A stretch of 64,000 nt of DNA, taken from assembly GCA_032622095.1 (NCBI GenBank), contig CP136061.1:2666001-2730000 (forward strand), read 5' to 3'. The position numbers and the translations under genes are program-made. Shown one piece after another: positions 1 through 15,446 of this stretch (positions within the stretch are counted from its first letter, which is position 1; each line of letters opens with the position of its first letter). Under the pieces are notes generated by a model. It searched no databases, was not told the origin of the DNA, and saw only the letters and a program-made list of their open reading frames with translations. The DNA comes from Siphonodentalium dalli (taxonomy: Eukaryota > Mollusca > Scaphopoda > Gadilida > Siphonodentaliidae).

Positions 1-3000
1 GTGGCATATTGATAATACATACCTATAAGACTCACATAAGGAAGGTGACATATTGATAATACATAACTATAAGACTCACATAAGGAAGGTGACATATTGA
101 TAATACATACCTATAAGACAGACATAAGGACGGTGGCATATTGATAATACATACCTATAAGACTCACATAAGGAAGGTGACATATTGATAATACATACCT
201 ATAAGACTCACATAAGGAAGGTGACATATTGATAATACATACCTATAAGACAGACATAAGGACGGTGGCATATTGATAATACATACCTATAAGACTCACA
301 TAAGGACGGTGGCATATTGATAATACATACCTATAAGACACACATAAGGACGGTGACATATTGATAATACATACCTATAAGACAGACATAAGGACGGTGG
401 CATATTGATAATACATACCTATAAGACTCACATAAGGACGGTGGCATATTGATAATACATACCTATAAGACTCACATAAGGACGGTGGCATATTGATAAT
501 GCATACCTATAAGACACACATAAGGACGGTGACATATTGATAATACATACCTATAAGACTCACATAAGGAAGGTGACATATTGATAATACATACCTATAA
601 GACTCACATAAGGACGGTGACATATTGATAATACATACCTATAAGACTCACATAAGGACGGTGGCATATTGATAATACATACCTATAAGACTCACATAAG
701 GACGGTGACATATTGATAATACATACCTATAAGACTCACATAAGGACGGTGGATATTGATAATACATACCTATAAGACAGACATAAGGACGGTGGCATAT
801 TGATAATACATACCTATAAGACTCACATAAGGACGGTGACATATTGATAATACATACCTATAAGACTCACATAAGGACGGTGACATATTGATAATACATA
901 CCTATAAGACTCACATAAGGACGGTGACATATTGATAATACATACCTATAAGACTCACATAAGGGCGGTGGATATTGATAATACATACCTATAAGACTCA
1001 CATAAGGACGGTGGATATTGATAATACATACCTATAAGACTCACATAAGGACGGTGACATATTGATAATACATACCTATAAGACTCACATAAGGAAGGTG
1101 ACATATTGATAATACATACCTATAAGACTCACATAAGGACGGTGACATATTGATAATACATACCTATAAGACTCACATAAGGACGGTGACATATTGATAA
1201 TACATACCTATAAGACTCACATAAGGAAGGTGACATATTGATAATACATACCTATAAGACACACATAAGGACGGTGACATATTGATAATACATACCTATA
1301 AGACTCACATAAGGACGGTGACATATTGATAATACATACCTATAAGACTCACATAAGGACGGTGACATATTGATAATACATACCTATAAGACTCACATAA
1401 GGACGGTGACATATTGATAATACATACCTATAAGACTCACATAAGGACGGTGGATATTGATAATACATACCTATAAGACTCACATAAGGACGGTGACATA
1501 TTGATAATACATACCTATAAGACTCACATAAGGACGGTGGATATTGATAATACATACCTATAAGACAGACATAAGGACGGTGGCATATTGATAATACATA
1601 CCTATAAGACTCACATAAGGACGGTGACATATTGATAATACATACCTATAAGACTCACATAAGGACGGTGACATATTGATAATACATACCTATAAGACTC
1701 ACATAAGGACGGTGACATATTGATAATACATACCTATAAGACTCACATAAGGACGGTGGATATTGATAATACATACCTATAAGACTCACATAAGGACGGT
1801 GACATATTGATAATACATACCTATAAGACTCACATAAGGACGGTGGATATTGATAATACATACCTATAAGACAGACATAAGGACGGTGGCATATTGATAA
1901 TACATACCTATAAGACTCACATAAGGACGGTGACATATTGATAATACATACCTATAAGACTCACATAAGGACGGTGACATATTGATAATACATACCTATA
2001 AGACTCACATAAGGACGGTGGATATTGATAATACATACCTATAAGACTCACATAAGGACGGTGACATATTGATAATACATACCTATAAGACTCACATAAG
2101 GACGGTGACATATTGATAATACATACCTATAAGACTCACATAAGGACGGTGGATATTGATAATACATACCTATAAGACTCACATAAGGAAGGTGACATAT
2201 TGATAATGCATACCTATAAGACTCACATAAGGACGGTGGCATATTGATAATACATACCTATAAGACAGACATAAGGACGGTGGCATATTGATAATACATA
2301 CCTATAAGACTCACATAAGGACGGTGACATATTGATAATACATACCTATAAGACTCACATAAGGACGGTGGCATATTGATAATACATACCTATAAGACAG
2401 ACATAAGGACGGTGGCATATTGATAATACATACCTATAAGACAGACATAAGGACGGTGGCATATTGATAATACATACCTATAAGACACACATAAGGAAGG
2501 TGACATATTGATAATACATACCTATAAGACACACATAAGGACGGTGACATATTGATAATACATACCTATAAGACTCACATAAGGACGGTGACATATTGAT
2601 AATACATACCTATAAGACACACATAAGGACGGTGACATATTGATAATGCATACCTATAAGACTCACATAAGGACGGTGACATATTGATAATGCATACCTA
2701 TAAGACACACATGAGGCCGGTGTATATTGCCATGTATACCTATAAGACTCACATAAGGACGGTGGCATATTGATAATACATACCTATAAGACTCACATAA
2801 GGACGGTGACATATTGATAATACATACCTATAAGACTCACATAAGGACGGTGACATATTGATAATGCATACCTATAAGACACACATGAGGCCGGTGTATA
2901 TTGCCATGTATACCTATAAGACTCACATAAGGACGGTGGCATATTGATAATACATACCTATAAGACTCACATAAGGACGGTGACATATTGATAATACATA

Positions 3001-5340
3001 CCTATAAGACTCACATAAGGACGGTGGCATATTGATAATACATACCTATAAGACTCACATAAGGACGGTGGCATATTGATAATACATACCTATAAGACTC
3101 ACATAAGGACGGTGACATATTGATAATACATACCTATAAGACTCACATAAGGACGGTGACATATTGATAATACATACCTATAAGACTCACATAAGGACGG
3201 TGACATATTGATAATACATACCTATAAGACTCACATAAGGACGGTGACATATTGATAATACATACCTATAAGACTCACATAAGGACGGTGACATATTGAT
3301 AATACATACCTATAAGACAGACATAAGGACGGTGGCATATTGATAATACATACCTATAAGACTCACATAAGGACGGTGGCATATTGATAATACATACCTA
3401 TAAGACAGACATAAGGACGGTGACATATTGATAATACATACCTATAAGACTCACATAAGGACGGTGGATATTGATAATACATACCTATAAGACTCACATA
3501 AGGACGGTGGATATTGATAATACATACCTATAAGACTCACATAAGGACGGTGGCATATTGATAATACATACCTATAAGACACACATAAGGACGGTGGCAT
3601 ATTGATAATACATACCTATAAGACACACATAAGGACGGTGACATATTGATAATACATACCTATAAGACAGACACAAGGACGGTGACATATTGATAATACA
3701 TACCTATAAGACTCACATAAGGACGGTGGCATATTGATAATACATACCTATAAGACAGACATAAGGAAGGTGGCATATTGATAATACATACCTATAAGAC
3801 AGACATAAGGACGGTGGCATATTGATAATACATACCTATAAGACACACATAAGGACGGTGACATATTGATAATACATACCTATAAGACTCACATAAGGAA
3901 GGTGGCATATTGATAATACATACCTATAAGACAGACATAAGGACGGTGACATATTGATAATACATACCTATAAGACTCACATAAGGAAGGTGGCATATTG
4001 ATAATACATACCTATAAGACTCACATAAGGACGGTGACATATTGATAATACATACCTATAAGACTCACATAAGGACGGTGGATATTGATAATACATACCT
4101 ATAAGACTCACATAAGGAAGGTGACATATTGATAATACATACCTATAAGACTCACATAAGGAAGGTGGCATATTGATAATACATACCTATAAGACACACA
4201 TAAGGACGGTGACATATTGATAATACATACCTATAAGACTCACATAAGGACGGTGACATATTGATAATACATACCTATAAGACACACATAAGGACGGTGA
4301 CATATTGATAATACATACCTATAAGACTCACATAAGGACGGTGACATATTGATAATACATACCTATAAGACTCACATAAGGACGGTGACATATTGATAAT
4401 ACATACCTATAAGACTCACATAAGGACGGTGACATATTGATAATACATACCTATAAGACTCACATAAGGACGGTGACATATTGATAATACATACCTATAA
4501 GACTCACATAAGGACGGTGACATATTGATAATACATACCTATACGACACACATAAGGCCGGTGGATATTGATAATACATACCTATAAGACACACATAAGG
4601 ACGGTGACATATTGATAATACATACCTATACGACACACATAAGGCCGGTGGATATTGATAATACATACCTATAAGACACACATAAGGACGGTGACATATT
4701 GATAATACATACCTATAAGACACACATAAGGAAGGTGGATATTGATAATACATACCTATAAGACACACATAAGGACGGTGACATATTGATAATACATACC
4801 TATAAGACACACATAAGGAAGGTGGATATTGATAATACATACCTATAAGACACACATAAGGACGGTGACATATTGATAATACATACCTATAAGACAGACA
4901 TAAGGACGGTGACATATTGATAATACATACCTATAAGACTCACATAAGGACGGTGACATATTGATAATACATACCTATAAGACACACATAAGGAAGGTGG
5001 ATATTGATAATACATACCTATAAGACACACATAAGGACGGTGACATATTGATAATACATACCTATAAGACACACATAAGGAAGGTGGATATTGATAATAC
5101 ATACCTATACGACACACATAAGGAAGGTGGATATTGATAATACATACCTATAAGACACACATAAGGAAGGTGGATATTGATAATACATACCTATAAGACA
5201 CACATAAGGACGGTGACATATTGATAATACATACCTATAAGACACACATAAGGAAGGTGGATATTGATAATACATACCTATACGACACACATAAGGCCGG
5301 TGGATATTGATAATACATACCTATAAGACACACATAAGGA
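1..5340 (+). repeat. Satellite subfamily block: mixed 44/43-mers, GGACGG/GGAAGG
   Basis: Monomers here mix CTCACAT, CAGACAT and CACACAT with GGACGG or GGAAGG. 43-bp GTGGATATTG units are frequent between about 970-2,200 and 4,560-5,320. Between 4,460 and 5,320 the 43- and 44-bp units alternate almost regularly, which cancels the frame drift and produces the longest fortuitous minus-strand open frame of this part. Two 42-bp units with TTGCCATGTATACC lie near 2,711-2,740 and 2,885-2,915, 174 bp apart. Confidence 0.85.
1283..1932 (+). repeat. 306-bp higher-order repeat, about 2 copies
   Basis: A seven-monomer block (five 44-mers and two 43-mers) beginning near 1,283 is repeated from about 1,589 with the same order of 44- and 43-bp units and the same CAGACAT variant. 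The third block diverges after about 1,940. This is the smallest clear higher-order unit at the left end. Confidence 0.75.
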
Positions 5341-5399
5341 CGGTGACATATTGATAATACATACCTATAAGACTCACATAAGGACGGTGACATATTGAT

Positions 5400-8300
5400 A
5401 ATACATACCTATAGGACTCACATAAGGACGGTGACATATTGATACTACATACCTATAAGACTCACATAAGGACGGTGACATATTGATAATACATACCTAT
5501 AAGACTGACATAAGGACGGTGACATATTGATAATACATACCTATAGGACTCACATAAGGACGGTGACATATTGATAATACATACCTATAAGACTCACATA
5601 AGGACGGTGACATATTGATACTACATACCTATAAGACTGACATAAGGACGGTGACATATTGATACTACATACCTATAAGACTGACATAAGGACGGTGACA
5701 TATTGATAATACATACCTATAAGACTGACATAAGGACGGTGACATATTGATAATACATACCTATAGGACTCACATAAGGACGGTGACATATTGATAATAC
5801 ATACCTATAAGACTCACATAAGGACGGTGACATATTGATAATACATACCTATAGGACTCACATAAGGACGGTGACATATTGATAATACATACCTATAAGA
5901 CTCACATAAGGACGGTGACATATTGATAATGCATACCTATAAGACTCACATAAGGACGGTGACATATTGATAATACATACCTATAGGACTCACATAAGGA
6001 CGGTGACATATTGATAATACATACCTATAAGACTCACATAAGGACGGTGACATATTGATAATGCATACCTATAAGACTCACATAAGGACGGTGACATATT
6101 GATAATACATACCTATAAGACACACATAAGGACGGTGACATATTGATAATGCATACCTATAAGACTCACATAAGGACGGTGACATATTGATAATACATAC
6201 CTATAAGACTCACATAAGGACGGTGACATATTGATAATACATACCTATAAGACTCACATAAGGACGGTGACATATTGATAATGCATACCTATAAGACTCA
6301 CATAAGGACGGTGACATATTGATAATACATACCTATAAGACTCACATAAGGACGGTGACATATTGATAATGCATACCTATAAGACTCACATAAGGACGGT
6401 GACATATTGATAATACATACCTATAAGACACACATAAGGAAGGTGGCATATTGATAATACATACCTATAAGACTCACATAAGGACGGTGACATATTGATA
6501 ATACATACCTATAAGACTCACATAAGGAAGGTGACATATTGATAATACATACCTATAAGACTCACATAAGGAAGGTGACATATTGATAATACATACCTAT
6601 AAGACTCACATAAGGACGGTGACATATTGATAATACATACCTATAAGACTGACATAAGGACGGTGACATATTGATAATACATACCTATAAGACTGACATA
6701 AGGCCGGTGACATATTGATAATACATACCTATAGGACTCACATAAGGACGGTGACATATTGATACTACATACCTATAAGACTGACATAAGGACGGTGACA
6801 TATTGATAATACATACCTATAAGACTGACATAAGGACGGTGACATATTGATAATACATACCTATAGGACTCACATAAGGACGGTGACATATTGATAATAC
6901 ATACCTATAAGACTCACATAAGGACGGTGACATATTGATAATACATACCTATAGGACTCACATAAGGACGGTGACATATTGATACTACATACCTATAAGA
7001 CTGACATAAGGACGGTGACATATTGATAATACATACCTATAAGACTCACATAAGGACGGTGACATATTGATAATACATACCTATAAGACTCACATAAGGA
7101 CGGTGACATATTGATAATACATACCTATAAGACTGACATAAGGACGGTGACATATTGATAATACATACCTATAATACTGACATAAGGACGGTGACATATT
7201 GATAATGCATACCTATAAGACTCACATAAGGACGGTGACATATTGATAATACATACCTATAAGACTCACATAAGGACGGTGACATATTGATAATACATAC
7301 CTATAAGACTCACATAAGGAAGGTGACATATTGATAATACATACCTATAAGACACACATAAGGGCGGTGACATATTGATAATGCATACCTATAAGACACA
7401 CATAAGGACGGTGACATATTGATAATACATACCTATAAGACACACATAAGGAAGGTGGCATATTGATAATACATACCTATAAGACTCACATAAGGACGGT
7501 GACATATTGATACTACATACCTATAAGACTGACATAAGGCCGGTGACATATTGATAATACATACCTATAAGACTGACATAAGGACGGTGACATATTGATA
7601 ATACATACCTATAAGACTGACATAAGGAAGGTGACATATTGATAATGCATACCTATAAGACTCACATAAGGACGGTGACATATTGATAATACATACCTAT
7701 AAGACTCACATAAGGACGGTGTATATTGATAATACATACCTATAAGACACACATAAGGACGGTGACATATTGATAATACATACCTTTAAGACACACATAA
7801 GGACGGTGACATATTGATAATACATACCTATAAGACTGACATAAGGACGGTGACATATTGATAATACATACCTATAAGACTCACATAAGGACGGTGACAT
7901 ATTGATAATACATACCTATAAGACTGACATAAGGACGGTGACATATTGATAATACATACCTATAAGACTCACATAAGGACGGTGACATATTGATAATACA
8001 TACCTATAGGACTCACATAAGGACGGTGACATATTGATACTACATACCTATAAGACTCACATAAGGACGGTGACATATTGATAATACATACCTATAAGAC
8101 TGACATAAGGACGGTGACATATTGATAATACATACCTATAAGACTGACATAAGGCCGGTGACATATTGATAATACATACCTATAGGACTCACATAAGGAC
8201 GGTGACATATTGATACTACATACCTATAAGACTCACATAAGGACGGTGACATATTGATAATACATACCTATAAGACTCACATAAGGAAGGTGACATATTG

Positions 8301-9200
8301 ATAATGCATACCTATAGGACTCACATAAGGACGGTGACATATTGATAATACATACCTATAAGACACACATAAGGACGGTGACATATTGATAATACATACC
8401 TATAAGACTGACATAAGGACGGTGACATATTGATAATACATACCTATAAGACTGACATAAGGAAGGTGACATATTGATAATGCATACCTATAAGACTCAC
8501 ATAAGGACGGTGACATATTGATAATACATACCTATAAGACTCACATAAGGACGGTGTATATTGATAATACATACCTATAAGACACACATAAGGACGGTGA
8601 CATATTGATAATACATACCTATAAGACACACATAAGGACGGTGACATATTGATAATACATACCTATAAGACACACATAAGGACGGTGACATATTGATAAT
8701 ACATACCTATAAGACTGACATAAGGACGGTGACATATTGATAATACATACCTATAAGACACACATAAGGACGGTGACATATTGATAATACATACCTATAA
8801 GACACACATAAGGACGGTGACATATTGATAATACATACCTATAAGACTGACATAAGGACGGTGGCATATTGATAATACATACCTATAAGACACACATAAG
8901 GACGGTGACATATTGATAATACATACCTATAAGACACACATAAGGACGGTGACATATTGATAATACATACCTATAAGACTCACATAAGGACGGTGACATA
9001 TTGATAATACATACCTATAGGACTCACATAAGGACGGTGACATATTGATACTACATACCTATAAGACTGACATAAGGACGGTGACATATTGATAATACAT
9101 ACCTATAAGACTGACATAAGGACGGTGACATATTGATAATACATACCTATAGGACTCACATAAGGACGGTGGCATATTGATAATACATACCTATAAGACA
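5400..9200 (+). repeat. Satellite subfamily block marked by CTATAGG and GATACTAC
   Basis: Nearly pure 44-mers. Two marker substitutions, CTATAGG for CTATAAG and GATACTACAT for GATAATACAT, recur in patterned combinations near 5,410, 5,530, 6,730, 6,850, 6,950, 8,010, 8,175 and 9,016. The stretch near 5,401 reappears near 6,721, an offset of 1,320 bp (30 x 44), with a few differences. This suggests old, partly decayed higher-order duplication. Confidence 0.75.
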
Positions 9201-10052
9201 CACATAAGGACGGTGACATATTGATAATACATACCTATAAGACTCACATAAGGTCGGTGACATATTGATAATACATACCTATAAGACTCACATAAGGACG
9301 GTGACATATTGATAATACATACCTATAAGACACACATAAGGACGGTGGCATATTGATAATACATACCTATAAGACACACATAAGGACGGTGACATATTGA
9401 TAATACATACCTATAAGACACACATAAGGACGGTGACATATTGATAATACATACCTATAAGACTGACATAAGGACGGTGACATATTGATAATACATACCT
9501 ATAAGACTCACATAAGGAAGGTGACATATTGATAATACATACCTATAAGACTCACATAAGGACGGTGGCATATTGATAATACATACCTATAAGACTGACA
9601 TAAGGACGGTGACATATTGATAATACATACCTATAAGACTCACATAAGGAAGGTGACATATTGATAATACATACCTATAAGACTCACATAAGGACGGTGA
9701 CATATTGATAATACATACCTATAAGACACACATAAGGAAGGTGACATATTGATAATACATACCTATAAGACTCACATAAGGACGGTGGCATATTGATAAT
9801 ACATACCTATAAGACTGACATAAGGACGGTGACATATTGATAATACATACCTATAAGACACACATAAGGACGGTGGCATATTGATAATACATACCTATAA
9901 GACACACATAAGGACGGTGACATATTGATAATACATACCTATAAGACACACATAAGGACGGTGGCATATTGATAATACATACCTATAAGACTGACATAAG
10001 GACGGTGACATATTGATAATACATACCTATAAGACTCACATAAGGACGGTGA

Positions 10053-11796
10053 CATATTGATAATACATACCTATAAGACTGACATAAGGACGGTGACATA
10101 TTGATAATACATACCTATAAGACTGACATAAGGAAGGTGACATATTGATAATACATACCTATAAGACTCACATAAGGACGGTGACATATTGATAATACAT
10201 ACCTATAAGACTCACATAAGGACGGTGACATATTGATAATACATACCTATAAGACACACATAAGGAAGGTGGCATATTGATAATACATACCTATAAGACT
10301 CACATAAGGAAGGTGACATATTGATAATACATACCTATAAGACTGACATAAGGACGGTGACATATTGATAATACATACCTATAAGACTCACATAAGGACG
10401 GTGACATATTGATAATGCATACCTATAAGACTCACATAAGGACGGTGGCATATTGATAATACATACCTATAAGACTCACATAAGGACGGTGGCATATTGA
10501 TAATACATACCTATAAGACACACATAAGGACGGTGACATATTGATAATACATACCTATAAGACTCACATAAGGAAGGTGACATATTGATAATACATACCT
10601 ATAAGACACACATAAGGACGGTGACATATTGATAATACATACCTATAAGACACACATAAGGACGGTGACATATTGATAATACATACCTATAAGACTGACA
10701 TAAGGACGGTGACATATTGATAATACATACCTATAAGACTCACATAAGGAAGGTGACATATTGATAATACATACCTATAAGACTCACATAAGGACGGTGG
10801 CATATTGATAATACATACCTATAAGACTGACATAAGGACGGTGACATATTGATAATACATACCTATAAGACTCACATAAGGAAGGTGACATATTGATAAT
10901 ACATACCTATAAGACTCACATAAGGACGGTGACATATTGATAATACATACCTATAAGACACACATAAGGAAGGTGACATATTGATAATACATACCTATAA
11001 GACTCACATAAGGACGGTGGCATATTGATAATACATACCTATAAGACTGACATAAGGACGGTGACATATTGATAATACATACCTATAAGACACACATAAG
11101 GACGGTGGCATATTGATAATACATACCTATAAGACACACATAAGGACGGTGACATATTGATAATACATACCTATAAGACACACATAAGGACGGTGGCATA
11201 TTGATAATACATACCTATAAGACTGACATAAGGACGGTGACATATTGATAATACATACCTATAAGACTCACATAAGGACGGTGACATATTGATAATACAT
11301 ACCTATAAGACACACATAAGGACGGTGACATATTGATAATACATACCTATAATACTCACATAAGGACGGTGGCATATTGATAATACATACCTATAAGACT
11401 GACATAAGGACGGTGACATATTGATAATACATACCTATAAGACTGACATAAGGAAGGTGACATATTGATAATACATACCTATAAGACTCACATAAGGACG
11501 GTGACATATTGATAATACATACCTATAAGACTCACATAAGGACGGTGACATATTGATAATACATACCTATAAGACACACATAAGGAAGGTGGCATATTGA
11601 TAATACATACCTATAAGACTCACATAAGGAAGGTGACATATTGATAATACATACCTATAAGACTGACATAAGGACGGTGACATATTGATAATACATACCT
11701 ATAAGACTCACATAAGGACGGTGACATATTGATAATGCATACCTATAAGACTCACATAAGGACGGTGGCATATTGATAATACATACCTATAAGACT
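10053..11796 (+). repeat. 1,320-bp offset duplication (10,053-10,476 and 11,373-11,796)
   Basis: The 424 bp at 10,053-10,476 recur without a difference I could find at 11,373-11,796, an offset of exactly 30 x 44 bp. Both copies carry the same series of monomer variants, including an AATGCAT unit near the right end. The flanks differ at once on both sides (GTGA/GTGGC on the left, CTCACA/CTGACA on the right). The DNA between the copies is ordinary 44-mers. Confidence 0.88.
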
Positions 11797-14348
11797 GACA
11801 TAAGGACGGTGACATATTGATAATACATACCTATAAGACACACATAAGGACGGTGACATATTGATAATACATACCTATAAGACACACATAAGGACGGTGA
11901 CATATTGATAATACATACCTATAAGACTCACATAAGGACGGTGGCATATTGATAATACATACCTATAAGACACACATAAGGAAGGTGACATATTGATAAT
12001 ACATACCTATAAGACACACATAAGGAAGGTGACATATTGATAATACATACCTATAAGACACACATAAGGACGGTGACATATTGATAATACATACCTATAA
12101 GACTCACATAAGGACGGTGGCATATTGATAATACATACCTATAAGACTGACATAAGGACGGTGACATATTGATAATACATACCTATAAGACACACATAAG
12201 GACGGTGGCATATTGATAATACATACCTATAAGACACACATAAGGACGGTGACATATTGATAATACATACCTATAAGACACACATAAGGACGGTGACATA
12301 TTGATAATACATACCTATAAGACTGACATAAGGACGGTGACATATTGATAATACATACCTATAAGACTCTCATAAGGACGGTGGCATATTGATAATACAT
12401 ACCTATAAGACACACATAAGGACGGTGACATATTGATAATACATACCTATAAGACTCACATAAGGACGGTGGCATATTGATAATACATACCTATAAGACT
12501 GACATAAGGACGGTGACATATTGATAATACATACCTATAAGACACACATAAGGACGGTGGCATATTGATAATACATACCTATAAGACACACATAAGGACG
12601 GTGACATATTGATAATACATACCTATAAGACTCACATAAGGACGGTGGCATATTGATAATACATACCTATAAGACTGACATAAGGACGGTGACATATTGA
12701 TAATACATACCTATAAGACACACATAAGGACGGTGGCATATTGATAATACATACCTATAAGACACACATAAGGACGGTGACATATTGATAATACATACCT
12801 ATAAGACACACATAAGGACGGTGACATATTGATAATACATACCTATAAGACTGACATAAGGACGGTGACATATTGATAATACATACCTATAAGACTCACA
12901 TAAGGACGGTGGCATATTGATAATACATACCTATAAGACTGACATAAGGACGGTGACATATTGATAATACATACCTATAGGACTCACATAAGGACGGTGA
13001 CATATTGATAATACATACCTATAAGACTGACATAAGGACGGTGACATATTGATAATACATACCTATAGGACTCACATAAGGACGGTGGCATATTGATAAT
13101 ACATACATACAAGACTCACATAAGGACGGTGGCATATTGATAATACATACCTATAAGACTCACATAAGGACGGTGGCATATTGATAATACATACCTATAA
13201 GACACACATAAGGACGGTGGCATATTGATAATACATACCTATAAGACTCACATAAGGACGGTGACATATTGATAATACATACCTATAAGACTCACATAAG
13301 GCCGGTGACATATTGATAATACATACCTATAAGACTCACATAAGGTCGGTGGATATTGATAATACATACCTATAAGACACACATAAGGCCGGTGGCATAT
13401 TGATAATACATACCTATAAGACTCACATAAGGAAGGTGACATATTGATAATACATACCTATAAGACTCACATAAGGAAGGTGACATATTGATAATACATA
13501 CCTATAAGACTCACATAAGGACGGTGACATATTGATAATACATACCTATAAGACACACATAAGGACGGTGGCATATTGATAATACATACCTATAAGACTG
13601 ACATAAGGAAGGTGACATATTGATAATACATACATACAAGACTCACATAAGGACGGTGACATATTGATAATACATACCTATAAGACTCACATAAGGACGG
13701 TGGCATATTGATAATACATACCTATAAGACTGACATAAGGACGGTGGCATATTGATAATACATACCTATAAGACTCACATAAGGAAGGTGACATATTGAT
13801 AATACATACCTATAAGACTCACATAAGGAAGGTGACATATTGATAATACATACCTATAAGACTCACATAAGGAAGGTGACATATTGATAATACATACCTA
13901 TAAGACTGACATAAGGACGGTGGCATATTGATAATACATACCTATAAGACTCACATCAGGAAGGTGACATATTGATAATACATACCTATAAGACTCACAT
14001 AAGGAAGGTGACATATTGATAATACATACCTATAAGACTCACATAAGGACGGTGACATATTGATAATACATACCTATAAGACTCACATAAGGACGGTGAC
14101 ATATTGATAATACATACCTATAAGACACACATAAGGACGGTGACATATTGATAATACATACCTATAAGACTCACATAAGGACGGTGACATATTGATAATA
14201 CATACCTATAAGACACACATAAGGAAGGTGGCATATTGATAATACATACCTATAAGACTCACATAAGGACGGTGACATATTGATAATACATACCTATAAG
14301 ACTCACATAAGGAAGGTGACATATTGATAATACATACCTATAAGACTG

Positions 14349-15446
14349 ACATAAGGACGGTGACATATTGATAATACATACCTATAAGACTCACATAAGG
14401 ACGGTGACATATTGATAATACATACCTATAAGACACACATAAGGACGGTGGCATATAGATAATACATACCTATAAGACACACATAAGGAAGGTGACATAT
14501 TGATAATACATACCTATAAGACTCACATAAGGACGGTGACATATTGATAATACATACCTATAAGACACACATAAGGACGGTGACATATTGATAATGTATA
14601 CCTATAAGACTCACATAAGGACGGTGACATATTGATAATACATACCTATAAGACACACATAAGGACGGTGACATATTGATAATACATACCTATAAGACTG
14701 ACATAAGGACGGTGACATATTGATAATACATACCTATAAGACTCACATAAGGACGGTGACATATTGATAATACATACCTATAAGACTCACATAAGGACGG
14801 TGACATATTGATAATACATACCTATAAGACACATATAAGGAAGGTGACATATTGATAATGCATACCTATAAGACTCACATAAGGACGGTGACATATTGAT
14901 AATACATACCTATAAGACACACATAAGGAAGGTGACATATTGATAATACATACCTATAAGACACACATAAGGAAGGTGACATATTGACAATACATACCTA
15001 TAAGACACACATAAGGACGGTGACATATTGATAATACATACCTATAAGACTCACATAAGGACGGTGACATATTGATAATACATACCTATAAGACACACAT
15101 AAGGACGGTGGCATATAGATAATACATACCTATAAGACACACATAAGGAAGGTGACATATTGATAATACATACCTATAAGACACACATAAGGACGGTGAC
15201 ATATTGATAATACATACCTATAAGACACACATAAGGACGGTGACATATTGATAATGTATACCTATAAGACTCACATAAGGACGGTGACATATTGATAATA
15301 CATACCTATAAGACACACATAAGGACGGTGACATATTGATAATACATACCTATAAGACTGACATAAGGACGGTGACATATTGATAATACATACCTATAAG
15401 ACTCACATAAGGACGGTGACATATTGATAATACATACCTATAAGAC
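14349..15446 (+). repeat. 660-bp offset duplication (14,349-14,786 and 15,009-15,446)
   Basis: About 438 bp repeat at an offset of 660 bp (15 x 44). Both copies contain the rare GGCATATAGATAATAC monomer (near 14,451 and 15,111) and the AATGTATACC monomer (near 14,595 and 15,255). I saw one internal CTCACA/CACACA difference, near 14,523. GTATACC monomers are common from here to about 16,690. Confidence 0.85.
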
